From UBA8106 sp964569695 (lineage in GTDB: Bacteria > Acidobacteriota > Vicinamibacteria > Vicinamibacterales > UBA823), in contig CAZMUA010000013.1 of NCBI GenBank assembly GCA_964569695.1, forward strand, positions 1 to 64,000: DNA of 64,000 nt. Reading direction: 5' to 3'. Below the pieces are notes generated by a model, which ran no database searches, was not told the origin of the DNA, and saw only the letters and a list, made by a program, of their open reading frames with translations. Positions 1-8,126 of this stretch are shown in pieces. Position 1 is the stretch's first letter. Each line of letters begins with the position of its first letter. Both the position numbers and the translations under genes were made by a program.

Positions 1-381
1 CTCGGAGCAGAAACTACAGTCGCCTGGGAGCATACTCCTGATCCTGCTGCAACACTTCAGACTCTTCGAGAAAGAGGATACGAACTGGTCGCTGTTGAAA
101 CAACGGAGTCGGCCGTCGACCTCTTCAAGTGGCAACCATCTTTTCCGGTTTGTCTGTTGTTTGGCAATGAAGTTGAAGGGATAAGTCCTGCATTACTCGA
201 TCTTTGTGAGACACATGTACAGATCCCCATGCTGGGACGAAAACGGTCACTGAATGTTGCCACTGCCGGTGGGGTTGTACTGTATGAATTGCTGCGAAAA
301 TACCGCTATCCAGTTGAACGCGCGAAGCCAAGTGATCCAGTAATAGTCACTACTGGTGACGGCCCAGCACGTTCTCGCTAA
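1..381 (+). CDS. TrmH/SpoU-family RNA 2'-O-methyltransferase, C-terminal part
   Basis: The gene is cut by the left edge. Frame 1 is open from base 1 to a TAA at 379-381 and gives the last 126 residues. The readable part has the SPOUT trefoil-knot signature of the family: LFGNEVEGIS, then a conserved IPM-GRKRSLNVATAGGVVLYE block that forms the SAM-binding knot. Members methylate a ribose 2'-OH in tRNA or rRNA. The target (TrmH-like G18 or another) cannot be read from this fragment. The tail (PSDPVIVTTGDGPARSR) is variable, and its last 32 bases overlap the 3' end of the convergent M20 gene. Confidence 0.85.
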   Translation, partial: LGAETTVAWEHTPDPAATLQTLRERGYELVAVETTESAVDLFKWQPSFPVCLLFGNEVEGISPALLDLCETHVQIPMLGRKRSLNVATAGGVVLYELLRKYRYPVERAKPSDPVIVTTGDGPARSR

Positions 382-1525
382 TTGCCTTATATCCTCGACA
401 GGCGCCAGTAAGTTGCGCGACTTCGAGATACTCATCGGTGATATGAGCGAGATGTTCTGATGATGGTCCGAAGCCAATCGTTGGCACATTAGCAACCCCA
501 GCGCTATAGGCTGCATTCGTGCAGAACTGATAGCTCGCGAACGACGAGCTGAATCCAGCCGAATCGAGAGCAGCTTTGACACTTCGGATAAAGGAAGAGT
601 CTTCAGGCAGTTCCCAGGGCGGATACCATTTCACCTCACGCCACTCAATTCCGGTATAAGTTTTATAGTGAATTGAAGCGAGTTCAATGGTCGTGTCCCC
701 AGCTTTCGCACGTTCACAGGCCGCATGTAATTCATCAATCATGGCATCCCGTGTTTCACCAGGAATCAGCCGGCGTTCGTAAGTCACTTGACAACCGCTC
801 GGTACAACAGAATGGGCTGGATAAGGAATCGAAACAATGTCGGTCAAACACATCACACCGCTTCCAACAAACGAGTGCGCCGACATTGGTAGTGCTTCAA
901 TCTCGGCAATTACTCTACACATCTCATGCACAGCATTGAGACCTTGAGCAGGACTGGAGGCATGAGATGGTCGACCGTGGGTCTTTAGTATGAACTCGGC
1001 TCGCCCTCGACCCGCCCGGACTAGATTTAAATTTGACGATTCACCTATGACTACGAAGTCTGGATGGTACCGATCCATAACACACCGCAGTGCTGCGCCT
1101 TCGATCTGCTCTTCACCAACGGAGGCGGAGATGACTATACGACCTCTTAAGATCTCCCGATCTACACAACCCGCAGCGTGTAACATGGCGGCCAGTGCAC
1201 CTTTCATGTCTGAACTACCTCGTCCATAGATTCTTCCATCCACCAGTTCCGCGCCGAATGGATCATGCGCCCACACCTCACGGGGAACAACATCCACGGT
1301 ATCCATATGAGCATCGAATAACAGGGTGGGGCCAGGCGTGGCGCCATTCACAACCCCAATGACGTTGCCAGCCTCGTCCGTCTCAATCGCATCGAACGCG
1401 AGCTGCTGCATTTCATCGCGCACACGAATCGCCATCGCCTCTTCGTGACCCAGCACACTAGGAATCCTTACGAGTGCCCTAGCACACGCCACAAGTGAAA
1501 GTTCGTCAAACGGTAACGTCATCAT
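350..1525 (-). CDS. M20 family metallohydrolase (ArgE/DapE/carboxypeptidase G2 type)
   Basis: A 391-residue cytosolic di-zinc hydrolase with no signal peptide. The metal and catalytic residues are in place: H73 and D75 in the HMDTVDVV block, D106 in GRGSSDMKG, E138 and E139 in VGEEQIEG, and a late His in the SSEHLAHITDEY block. The middle (roughly 180-290) is the dimerisation or lid domain. Family members cleave N-acyl-amino acids or dipeptides. The YTG...KWYPPW...ED stretch recalls YgeY-type M20 proteins, but the substrate is not determinable. The best Shine-Dalgarno (CCTCC on the plus strand, 1546-1550) is 20 nt from this ATG and fits a tiny upstream ORF better, so the start (ATG 1525 or the adjacent ATG 1522) may depend on translational coupling. 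The 3' end overlaps the convergent methyltransferase gene. Confidence 0.85.
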   Translation of the reverse strand: MMTLPFDELSLVACARALVRIPSVLGHEEAMAIRVRDEMQQLAFDAIETDEAGNVIGVVNGATPGPTLLFDAHMDTVDVVPREVWAHDPFGAELVDGRIYGRGSSDMKGALAAMLHAAGCVDREILRGRIVISASVGEEQIEGAALRCVMDRYHPDFVVIGESSNLNLVRAGRGRAEFILKTHGRPSHASSPAQGLNAVHEMCRVIAEIEALPMSAHSFVGSGVMCLTDIVSIPYPAHSVVPSGCQVTYERRLIPGETRDAMIDELHAACERAKAGDTTIELASIHYKTYTGIEWREVKWYPPWELPEDSSFIRSVKAALDSAGFSSSFASYQFCTNAAYSAGVANVPTIGFGPSSEHLAHITDEYLEVAQLTGACRGYKAISENVLGRHQ

Positions 1526-1538
1526 TCAACCATTTCAT
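1506..1538 (-). CDS. Possible 10-codon leader ORF overlapping the M20 start
   Basis: On the minus strand a perfect GGAGG (1550-1546) sits 7 nt before an ATG at 1538. This opens an ORF reading M-K-W-L-N-D-D-V-T-V, with its stop at 1506-1508. The ORF is in a different frame and overlaps the first codons of the M20 gene. The spacing is ideal for this ATG and poor for the M20 ATG. Translation ending inside the M20 start region could re-initiate on the M20 gene. The peptide itself is not recognisable, and an alternative is that the SD simply serves the M20 gene at long range. Confidence 0.3.
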   Translation of the reverse strand: MKWLNDDVTV

Positions 1539-1609
1539 AATTAATCCTCCCGTACATCAGTACCAACGAAACATGGACCCTGCCGTAGCTCACCTCAAAC
1601 GCACAAACA

Positions 1610-2521
1610 TCAATATGTTGTACTGTCGTCGAACAACACTTCCATTAGTGACAAGGGATCTACACGTGCCGTATTTAGCCTCACGGTCCAGTGGAGATGT
1701 GGGCCCGTCACACGACCGGTAGCCCCAACGTAGCCCACGACATCACCAGCATCTACAAGGTCTCCTTCCGCTACCGCAAATCCCGATAGATGAGCGAAAA
1801 ACGAATAGAGACCGAGACCATGGTCCAGAATCACGCAGTTACCAGAAAAATAGAGATCCGACCGTAGCACGACCCGTCCTCTATTAGGTGCAGTGACCGG
1901 TGTGCCTTCTATCGCACGGAAATCTGCACCACTATGGGGACTTCGCGGTTGACCGTTAAAGACACTGCGGCGACCGAAACTGCTCGTGGCTTTGCCCGGC
2001 ACCGGCGCCAGAAAGGAACCTCGCCAGAAACGTTGCGGAGTTTGCGTTTCAAAAATTGTCGTTGTACGAGCGGCTTCCTGTTGAATACGTGCCAACGCCT
2101 CTGGCGCAGGATTGACGTATTGAGGTGCCACCGTCAATTGTCGTGTTGCAAATTGTTTTGGTACCACAGTGAGTGGATAACGCACGTGCATGGGAGCATC
2201 GTCCGTGGTTATGACCGTGACACTCACAAAATGCTCTCGCACCTCCACATCGAGGTCGACACCGATCAAACCTCGCCAGACCATTTGATCAAAACTCGGA
2301 TACAGCAAAATTGACTGGTCGAAGGCCGTCGCCTGGACACTTACCACTGACCGAGTCGCTGATACAACAAGTTCAACCACCTCACCAGGTTGAATCGACC
2401 GCGCCTGATGGCTGACGCTCACCCGTGGCGTGGAAACAGCCTGCGATAAACCGGCTTCCGACCAAGGAGCCATACCACTTATGATGCTTACAAATAACAA
2501 CTGGATGAGTTTGACAGTCAT
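1610..2521 (-). CDS. Secreted M23 (LytM) family peptidoglycan endopeptidase
   Basis: A 303-residue protein starting at ATG 2521, which places a hydrophobic signal peptide (MTVKLIQLLFVSIISGMA) at the N-terminus. The frame stays open upstream, but those residues look unlike a signal peptide. Residues about 30-130 form a beta-rich domain. Residues about 175-290 are the LytM zinc endopeptidase domain, with H196 and D200 (HSGADF), H244 and the HLH pair at H275/H277. These are the zinc and catalytic residues, so it should be active on peptide cross-links of murein in the periplasm, or act as a LytM regulator of amidases. It is transcribed divergently from soxC. Confidence 0.88.
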   Translation of the reverse strand: MTVKLIQLLFVSIISGMAPWSEAGLSQAVSTPRVSVSHQARSIQPGEVVELVVSATRSVVSVQATAFDQSILLYPSFDQMVWRGLIGVDLDVEVREHFVSVTVITTDDAPMHVRYPLTVVPKQFATRQLTVAPQYVNPAPEALARIQQEAARTTTIFETQTPQRFWRGSFLAPVPGKATSSFGRRSVFNGQPRSPHSGADFRAIEGTPVTAPNRGRVVLRSDLYFSGNCVILDHGLGLYSFFAHLSGFAVAEGDLVDAGDVVGYVGATGRVTGPHLHWTVRLNTARVDPLSLMEVLFDDSTTY

Positions 2522-2680
2522 ACCGGATTGATTCCTGATTGCACCACAAGTTACACATCGCTGACAAGTCGTTCGACCGGAATGCTCTTCTAACATTTAG
2601 GGCAGTTGCTTCCCTTTGCTTTCCATAGGAACATAGTAACGAAGGATCTGTGGAAAGCACTTCAGGTCAAGGAGCCGCAC

Positions 2681-3916
2681 ATGAGTAATTCTGAATCCGC
2701 TGCCGGACGGCTAGCGCGCGGTCGACGGAAATTCTTGCAATTGGGAGCCGCACTGAGTGGGTTGCTGGTTGGTTGTCGACCCTCCTCAAGCGTCTCTCAA
2801 CCAGGACTATCCTTTCTGGGTGGCCCGGTCAGCGAGTACGGCTTCCGTTCTCAATTTGAAACAACCGGTCGGCTTTTCAGGAACTCGCTAACTCAGGAAA
2901 ATAATGGTAGCCAAACACCTCTACAAGACCTGGAAGGAATAATTACGCCAGCTGGGCTGCATTTCGAGCGTCATCATGCAGGTATTCCGGTCATCGATCC
3001 AACCGAGCATCGGCTGTTGTTGCACGGAATGGTTGAGCGCCCGTTGATCTTGACAGTTCAGGAACTTAAACGATTTCCTTCGCATTCTCAGATTAATTTT
3101 GTCGAATGTTCAGGCAATGGTCGTATTCACTGGGGCGATGCATCTGACAGAACGGCCCAGCAGATTCACGGACTGACCAGCTGTAGTGAATGGACCGGCG
3201 TAAAGTTGTCAGTACTGCTTCATGAGATCGGAGTACAGTCGGGTGCGAGCTGGATTCTGGTTGAGGGTGCCGATGCCTGCAAGATGACCCGCAGTCTGCC
3301 GTTGGCTAAGGCCTACGACGATGCCGTTGTTGCCTATGCACAAAATGGTGAGGCCTTACGCCCTGCGCAGGGATACCCGTTACGGTTGCTCGTACCAGGA
3401 TGGGAAGGCAACATTAACGTGAAATGGCTGCGACGTTTAAAAATTGTTGATCAGCCGTACATGACGAAGGACGAAACCTCCAAGTACACCGATCTCCTGG
3501 CTACTGGCGAAGCGCGGCAGTTCAGTTTCATGATGGATGCAAAATCGCTGATTACACGACCCTCTGGAGGACAGCACTTACCTGGTCCTGGCTTCTGCGA
3601 AATCACGGGTTTGGCATGGTCGGGTCGCGGCACAATCACCAAGGTAGAAATCAGCACAAACGGTGGAGCCTCCTGGCAAGATGCCCGACTGCAGGACCCA
3701 GTGTTACCCATGGCTCATACCCGTTTTCGATTCGATTGGAACTGGGATGGCCGCGAAACAGTCCTGCAATCTCGATGCACCGACGAGACTGGTTACGTGC
3801 AGCCAACCCGCGACCAATTAATTGCGGCGCGCGGTACCAAGTCCTCTTATCACTACAATGGTGTCCAAAGCTGGAAAGTGCTCTCGGATGGAACCGTACG
3901 CAATGTTCATGTGTAG
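2681..3916 (+). CDS. soxC: SoxC-like sulfite dehydrogenase, molybdopterin subunit
   Basis: A 411-residue protein. The start at ATG 2681 has AAGGAG at 2669-2674, six bases upstream, and places a twin-arginine signal (RGRRKFLQLGAALSGLLVG) at the N-terminus, so the protein is exported folded with its molybdenum cofactor. The sulfite-oxidase fold is clear: C143 in FVECSGNGR is the expected Mo thiolate ligand, followed by the WTGVKLSVLL block, GYPLRLLVPGWEGN-NVKWL, and a C-terminal dimerisation domain with VEISTNGGASW. The gene overlaps the next one (soxD-like cytochrome), matching the SoxCD or SorAB arrangement in which electrons from sulfur or sulfite oxidation go to a c-type cytochrome. None of soxXYZAB is in the window. 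Confidence 0.85.
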   Translation: MSNSESAAGRLARGRRKFLQLGAALSGLLVGCRPSSSVSQPGLSFLGGPVSEYGFRSQFETTGRLFRNSLTQENNGSQTPLQDLEGIITPAGLHFERHHAGIPVIDPTEHRLLLHGMVERPLILTVQELKRFPSHSQINFVECSGNGRIHWGDASDRTAQQIHGLTSCSEWTGVKLSVLLHEIGVQSGASWILVEGADACKMTRSLPLAKAYDDAVVAYAQNGEALRPAQGYPLRLLVPGWEGNINVKWLRRLKIVDQPYMTKDETSKYTDLLATGEARQFSFMMDAKSLITRPSGGQHLPGPGFCEITGLAWSGRGTITKVEISTNGGASWQDARLQDPVLPMAHTRFRFDWNWDGRETVLQSRCTDETGYVQPTRDQLIAARGTKSSYHYNGVQSWKVLSDGTVRNVHV

Positions 3917-4475
3917 CGTACGAATCGCGTCGCTACTTGTAATCGTTCTCTCAGGTTCCCTTACGGCACAATCACAGCCCACCTCTCAACTGTTCAACAT
4001 TGGCCGGGCACCAACAGCGGAGGAAATTGCGGCTTGGGATATTAGTGTGACACCAGATGGAGAGGGGCTCCCATCGGGAAGTGGGACGGCCGCCGAAGGT
4101 CGAAATATCTATAACGTTCGTTGCACAGAATGCCATGGCGCAAGTGGCCGAGAGGGCCCTCACGATATTCTCGTGGGGGGACAGGGTACGCTGGCCAGTG
4201 ATACCCCACTTAAAACGGTTGGTAGCTTCTGGCCCTACGCGCCCACATTGTGGGACTACATTAACCGGGCGATGCCGTTCGAAACCCCTGGCACGATGTC
4301 GCCGGACGATGTGTATTCGACGGTCGCCTATGTTCTTTTTCTCAACGAACTCGTCGCAGAAGACCAACTCCTTGATGCCACTACATTGCCATTAATCAAA
4401 ATGCCAAATCTTGATGGTTTCATACCAGACAACCGACCTGACGTTGGTCATCCCTCCATATCTCCTGACCCGTAA
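3903..4475 (+). CDS. SoxD-like periplasmic c-type cytochrome
   Basis: A 190-residue monoheme cytochrome c. ATG 3903 (or ATG 3909) lies inside the end of soxC, so the two are translationally coupled. Residues 1-22 form a signal peptide ending ...SLTAQS. The heme site is C74-T-E-C77-H78, and M124 in RAMPFETPG is the likely sixth ligand, followed by a helix (SPDDVYSTVAYVLFLNELV) typical of class I cytochromes. It most likely accepts electrons from the upstream molybdoenzyme. The C-terminal tail (DNRPDVGHP) resembles SoxD-type cytochromes. It is shorter than classical two-heme SoxD, so a SorB-like role is also possible. Confidence 0.8.
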   Translation: MFMCSVRIASLLVIVLSGSLTAQSQPTSQLFNIGRAPTAEEIAAWDISVTPDGEGLPSGSGTAAEGRNIYNVRCTECHGASGREGPHDILVGGQGTLASDTPLKTVGSFWPYAPTLWDYINRAMPFETPGTMSPDDVYSTVAYVLFLNELVAEDQLLDATTLPLIKMPNLDGFIPDNRPDVGHPSISPDP

Positions 4476-4480
4476 GACTC

Positions 4481-5500
4481 TCACTGTCCCATTCGGGCTG
4501 CGACCAGCACGGCATCTGTCACAGCCACACTCACGTCCGCCAGGTGGAGCCCTGCTTCTTCGCGTGTCCTTGACCCAGGATTCGGTTGCTCTACCATCAC
4601 CACATACACCACGATTCCCGTCGGACTTTCCCAAAAACCCGAACGGATTCGTGTCAAAGGATCACTGTCCAGAGAACCACTCTTGAAGTAGTGCGAACCA
4701 GTTGGCCCGGCGTCTTCTGGAACATGCAAGATTTCCCACATCGCTTGAGTTGTATCGGCATCGGTCTTCGGCACCCTACGAAATGCGATCTGCTGCAAAA
4801 CCACTGCCAACGCAGCTGCCGTGGCCTCATTGTCACCGTTGACAACACGATCAGCCTGCATGTAGCGCCGTGATACGAGGCCAGCAAACGCTGGGTCGCG
4901 GTCATGGATGAGCTTAGTTAGCGATGCTGGACCGCCTAAGACAGCCGTGGTTACATTCGCCGCCGCATTGTAGACGGCGTTCGACACCCCAACACCACGG
5001 ATCATCATGTATCCGACCTCACGAACCGTGGCGTTCGCTAGATGGTCCAGAATGTTAGCCTGCTGTTCATCATTAAAATGCGCAATGGCCGGATGGGTGG
5101 GATCGGTGACAATCTCTGCAGCGCCCTCGAGCACACCATCAAGTTGGTCAGCATAGGTGTTAAACAGTTCGATGAGGTAGGCGACCTTGATTGCACTGGC
5201 GACCGGTCGCCACACTTCTGCGTTGCGCACATACCAGGGATCATCCTCGCGTCCACCCACCCAGACACTCACTTCCATCCCGTCATCCTGACCGGCCTTC
5301 AGCAGCTCATCCAGTTGAGCATCTAGAACAGCTGCATCCATCACCGCTGTCGAAATCACTTCTTCTGATGCATCTTCGACAACCGGAGCGGTGGGCCCAC
5401 AGCCCATCGCGAACGACCCTAACAAGGAGACGCACAACACCAAACAATAACCGCGCGCTGTCTGGTTACGGTTCACAGTCGTAATTAAGGCATCCTGCAT
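4481..5500 (-). CDS. Serine hydrolase of the class A beta-lactamase fold, lipoprotein
   Basis: A 339-residue protein with a lipoprotein signal (lipobox SFAMGC, C34). S102-A-I-K105 is the SxxK nucleophile motif, and K273-S-G is the third active-site motif (KTG/KSG box). Between them lies an all-helical region as in class A beta-lactamases. The class A SDN and omega-loop glutamate motifs are not obvious, so beta-lactam hydrolysis cannot be claimed. A periplasmic peptidase or esterase is equally likely. It is the last gene of a minus-strand run with the TPP enzyme (15-base gap) and the chlorite-dismutase-family gene, and it converges on the soxCD-like pair. Confidence 0.75.
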   Translation of the reverse strand: MQDALITTVNRNQTARGYCLVLCVSLLGSFAMGCGPTAPVVEDASEEVISTAVMDAAVLDAQLDELLKAGQDDGMEVSVWVGGREDDPWYVRNAEVWRPVASAIKVAYLIELFNTYADQLDGVLEGAAEIVTDPTHPAIAHFNDEQQANILDHLANATVREVGYMMIRGVGVSNAVYNAAANVTTAVLGGPASLTKLIHDRDPAFAGLVSRRYMQADRVVNGDNEATAAALAVVLQQIAFRRVPKTDADTTQAMWEILHVPEDAGPTGSHYFKSGSLDSDPLTRIRSGFWESPTGIVVYVVMVEQPNPGSRTREEAGLHLADVSVAVTDAVLVAARMGQ

Positions 5501-5515
5501 AATGTCTCCCCTGGG

Positions 5516-7144
5516 TTAGACCATCTTGGGTGGTGCCGCATGCACTTGATATTCGCGAGGATCAATCGGCACGTCGATGACTGCTGGCCGATTACTCATC
5601 CGGCCCGCTTGAACGGCTTCAGCCAACTCTTCAAGTGACGTCACGCGCTGACTCCATGCGCCAAGCGCCGCCGCTGCTGCCGCAAAGTCGACGGAGCCAT
5701 AGCGGACACCGCGTTCAGTGAGACCCCGTCGGGCTTGGGCAATTTGAATTAGACTCAGCGATTGATCGTTAAATACAACCGTCACGAAGTGGAGTTTTTC
5801 TCGAACACAGGTCTCGACATCCCCTAGTGTCATTCCGAAGCCACCGTCACCAATCGTACAAAGAACGGGACGGTCCGGATACTGTAGTGTCGCTGCCATA
5901 GCTGCCGGAAACGCGTAACTCATCGACGACAGGCCGTTGGATTCAAAAAACGAAAACGGCGCAAACGTGGTCCACGCCTGTGTTGTCACAAATTTGATCG
6001 AACCGACGTCCGTCGTCAAAATCGTATCCGCGGCCGACACTTGCCGGAGGCATCGCGTCACTTCCACCGGTGACAGCCCATGATCGAGTTGTTCTGGAGG
6101 CGTCAACACATCCGCCAGTGTTGCTTGAAATTCCGTCAACAATGATTCACTCCAGCCAGTCTGTAACCAGGAAATCCCGGCAAGCGCATCAAGCGAGGAC
6201 CGCACCTCGCCCACAAGTTCAACAGCGGGCTTAAACTGGCCCACCGCGATTGATAGCGGACCAACGGACACGAGGGGTAGGCTTTGATGCCATAATTTTT
6301 CGGACTCGACGGGCTCAAAGCCGACGCCCACCAACAGATCAGCGGTACTCAGAAAATCGACGATTACACCATCACCGGAGACCCCGCAGCACACGCCAAA
6401 AAACTGTGGATGATCTTCTGGCAGGAGGCCTTTGGCTTTCGGCGTCACGAATACGGGCGCGCCAAACGCCTCAACAAAGCGGCGGACTGCTTCCACATCC
6501 GTCTCCGGGTTAAGGTCCAGACCGAGAAGCACCACAGGACGCCGCGCCTGGTGAAGATGCTGCACCATTCGATCGATCGCTTCAGTCGAAGCTGGAGCAA
6601 CAGGCTCTGGCATGAGGGCCACACTTAAGGGGTCCGTACTTTGCCGATCTGGCTGGCGACTGACGTCACTGGGCAGGCCAATGTGCACCGGTCCCATACG
6701 CGGTTCAAGCGTGCAACAGAAGGCCTGGCGCACCTTCGCTGCGGTGTCTTCCCCATTCAATGTGATAGACATCTTTGTAAATGGACGGTACACGGCATTC
6801 AAGTCAAGATTTTGATGCGTTGCGTAGGGCTGTGCCGCCGTCGCAGTCGCTGCCGTGATGGCAATCATGGGTGCGCGGTCAAGAAATGCGTTCGCCACCC
6901 CAAGGGTCATATTCACGGCCCCTGGGCCCAAAGTCGAGACACACACACCGGGCCGGCGCTGCATCTGACCGGTGGCGTCTGCCATCAAGGATGCGGTCGC
7001 TTCGTGGCGCGTCAGCAGAAACTCAATCCCGACCTTGCGAGCCGCTTCAACAAAATCGAGGATCTCGCCACCTGGTAAGCCGTACATCCGAGTGATGCCA
7101 CCATCCCTGAGTGTCTGTGCAAGCACCTCCGCACACGTCGCCAT
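5516..7144 (-). CDS. Thiamine-diphosphate-dependent enzyme, acetolactate synthase-like
   Basis: A 542-residue protein with the three domains of the POX/AHAS family. The N-terminal Pyr domain has the catalytic glutamate E48 in LLTRHEATAS. A central domain spans about 190-340. The C-terminal PP domain has the ThDP/Mg motif G432-D-G434 ... N459 (TIGDGGFGMT to VVFNDQSLSL). It probably decarboxylates or carboligates a 2-keto acid. The central domain lacks an obvious Rossmann FAD signature and no small regulatory subunit gene is adjacent, so it is unlikely to be the biosynthetic IlvB. A benzoylformate- or sulfopyruvate-decarboxylase-like role is possible. It lies 41 bases downstream of the chlorite-dismutase-family gene and 15 upstream of the serine hydrolase. 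Confidence 0.82.
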   Translation of the reverse strand: MATCAEVLAQTLRDGGITRMYGLPGGEILDFVEAARKVGIEFLLTRHEATASLMADATGQMQRRPGVCVSTLGPGAVNMTLGVANAFLDRAPMIAITAATATAAQPYATHQNLDLNAVYRPFTKMSITLNGEDTAAKVRQAFCCTLEPRMGPVHIGLPSDVSRQPDRQSTDPLSVALMPEPVAPASTEAIDRMVQHLHQARRPVVLLGLDLNPETDVEAVRRFVEAFGAPVFVTPKAKGLLPEDHPQFFGVCCGVSGDGVIVDFLSTADLLVGVGFEPVESEKLWHQSLPLVSVGPLSIAVGQFKPAVELVGEVRSSLDALAGISWLQTGWSESLLTEFQATLADVLTPPEQLDHGLSPVEVTRCLRQVSAADTILTTDVGSIKFVTTQAWTTFAPFSFFESNGLSSMSYAFPAAMAATLQYPDRPVLCTIGDGGFGMTLGDVETCVREKLHFVTVVFNDQSLSLIQIAQARRGLTERGVRYGSVDFAAAAAALGAWSQRVTSLEELAEAVQAGRMSNRPAVIDVPIDPREYQVHAAPPKMV

Positions 7145-7185
7145 CTCGCTCCTTTAACTTTCAGGTCTCTAACGTTGGATTACCG

Positions 7186-7977
7186 TTACCCCGTGTGTGA
7201 GTCAGCGAGTAACGGGCTTTGGTAGAGGACACGACCGATAAAAAACGGGCCCATCTTCTCGATAAATTCAGAGGTCTGGCGGGTACTGCGCATATCCTTA
7301 ATCAATTTAGACAAGGGATACAACTCCGAACCGACAATGCCCAACACGAATTCGTTATCGTCGCGATCGAGGCCGTGACATTCCAGACGAATATCCGTGG
7401 CCGCACCTGCTTCACCGTAGGCGCGTCCGATTAGCGCATGCTCCACCATCATCCGACCCTGTTCCGCTTTTTCAAGACGGTTGAACGCACCCGACCTGCG
7501 AAGCGGATACCAGATGGCCCACGGGTGGTCCGGGTTCAAGGCATTCCGTCGAGGTTTCTGCAACAGGAAATCTTCTAGATCGGCTTCACGTCCAGCCGAA
7601 TAAGTCCGACCAAACATTGTAAAATCCGGCACTGGTGTCAGGTCAGTGAACGGTGCTTCATTGAATAAGGCAATCGAAGTGGAATGTAACGTTCCTGGGT
7701 CTTCAGACATTACCAGCACACCAATACCGCAAGGATCATTCACATTCGTATAGACGACAGCTTCAAGGCCTCGGTCAACGTACTCCGACACTTTGGTGGT
7801 AAGACGAACATCGTCGTTAAAATTCCACGGAGAATCAGTAAACACATGGAGCTGCATAAACAACCGCCTATCTAAAGTCTGCGATTGTCCGCGACGCGGG
7901 GCGCCATGCTCAAGCAGGTCTGGTACGAACGCTGGCGCCTTCGAACCGGAGGGCTTTTCCTTGGGGTCGTTCATCAT
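7186..7977 (-). CDS. Chlorite dismutase family heme protein (HemQ-like)
   Basis: A 263-residue protein. The C-terminal half carries the family core. WYPLRRSGAFN contains Y157 at the position of the catalytic tyrosine of coproheme decarboxylase. MMVEHALIGRAYG contains H180, the likely proximal heme ligand, 23 residues later. The block NEFVLGIVGSELYPLSKLIKDMRSTRQT-EF...GPFFIGR follows. In HemQ the reaction is oxidative decarboxylation of coproheme to heme b. In true chlorite dismutases chlorite is converted to chloride and O2. The distal arginine of chlorite dismutase is not apparent, so HemQ-like or a different peroxidase-like role is favoured. The N-terminal 30 residues are low complexity. 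It heads a likely operon with the TPP enzyme. Confidence 0.75.
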   Translation of the reverse strand: MMNDPKEKPSGSKAPAFVPDLLEHGAPRRGQSQTLDRRLFMQLHVFTDSPWNFNDDVRLTTKVSEYVDRGLEAVVYTNVNDPCGIGVLVMSEDPGTLHSTSIALFNEAPFTDLTPVPDFTMFGRTYSAGREADLEDFLLQKPRRNALNPDHPWAIWYPLRRSGAFNRLEKAEQGRMMVEHALIGRAYGEAGAATDIRLECHGLDRDDNEFVLGIVGSELYPLSKLIKDMRSTRQTSEFIEKMGPFFIGRVLYQSPLLADSHTG

Positions 7978-8126
7978 GATCCTTTCTCTCCAGCCACAGG
8001 ATGCGAAACCGAACCTCTCTTGTCATCTTACACTGAGTGGAGTCTGGAAACCGTCGGATGACGATAAGTCGGGTATGCTACAGAAAGTCGTAACGACCAT
8101 GGTCTAATTACCCAGATACGTACGTT

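Noticed and set aside
1934..2314. Long plus-strand open frame (126 codons) inside the M23 gene
   Set aside because: It is antisense to a well-supported LytM peptidase and its product has no domain, signal or normal composition.
4481..5500. True class A beta-lactamase (resistance gene)
   Set aside because: SxxK and KSG are present, but the SDN and the omega-loop ExxxN motifs are not evident, and the protein is a lipoprotein in a metabolic gene run.
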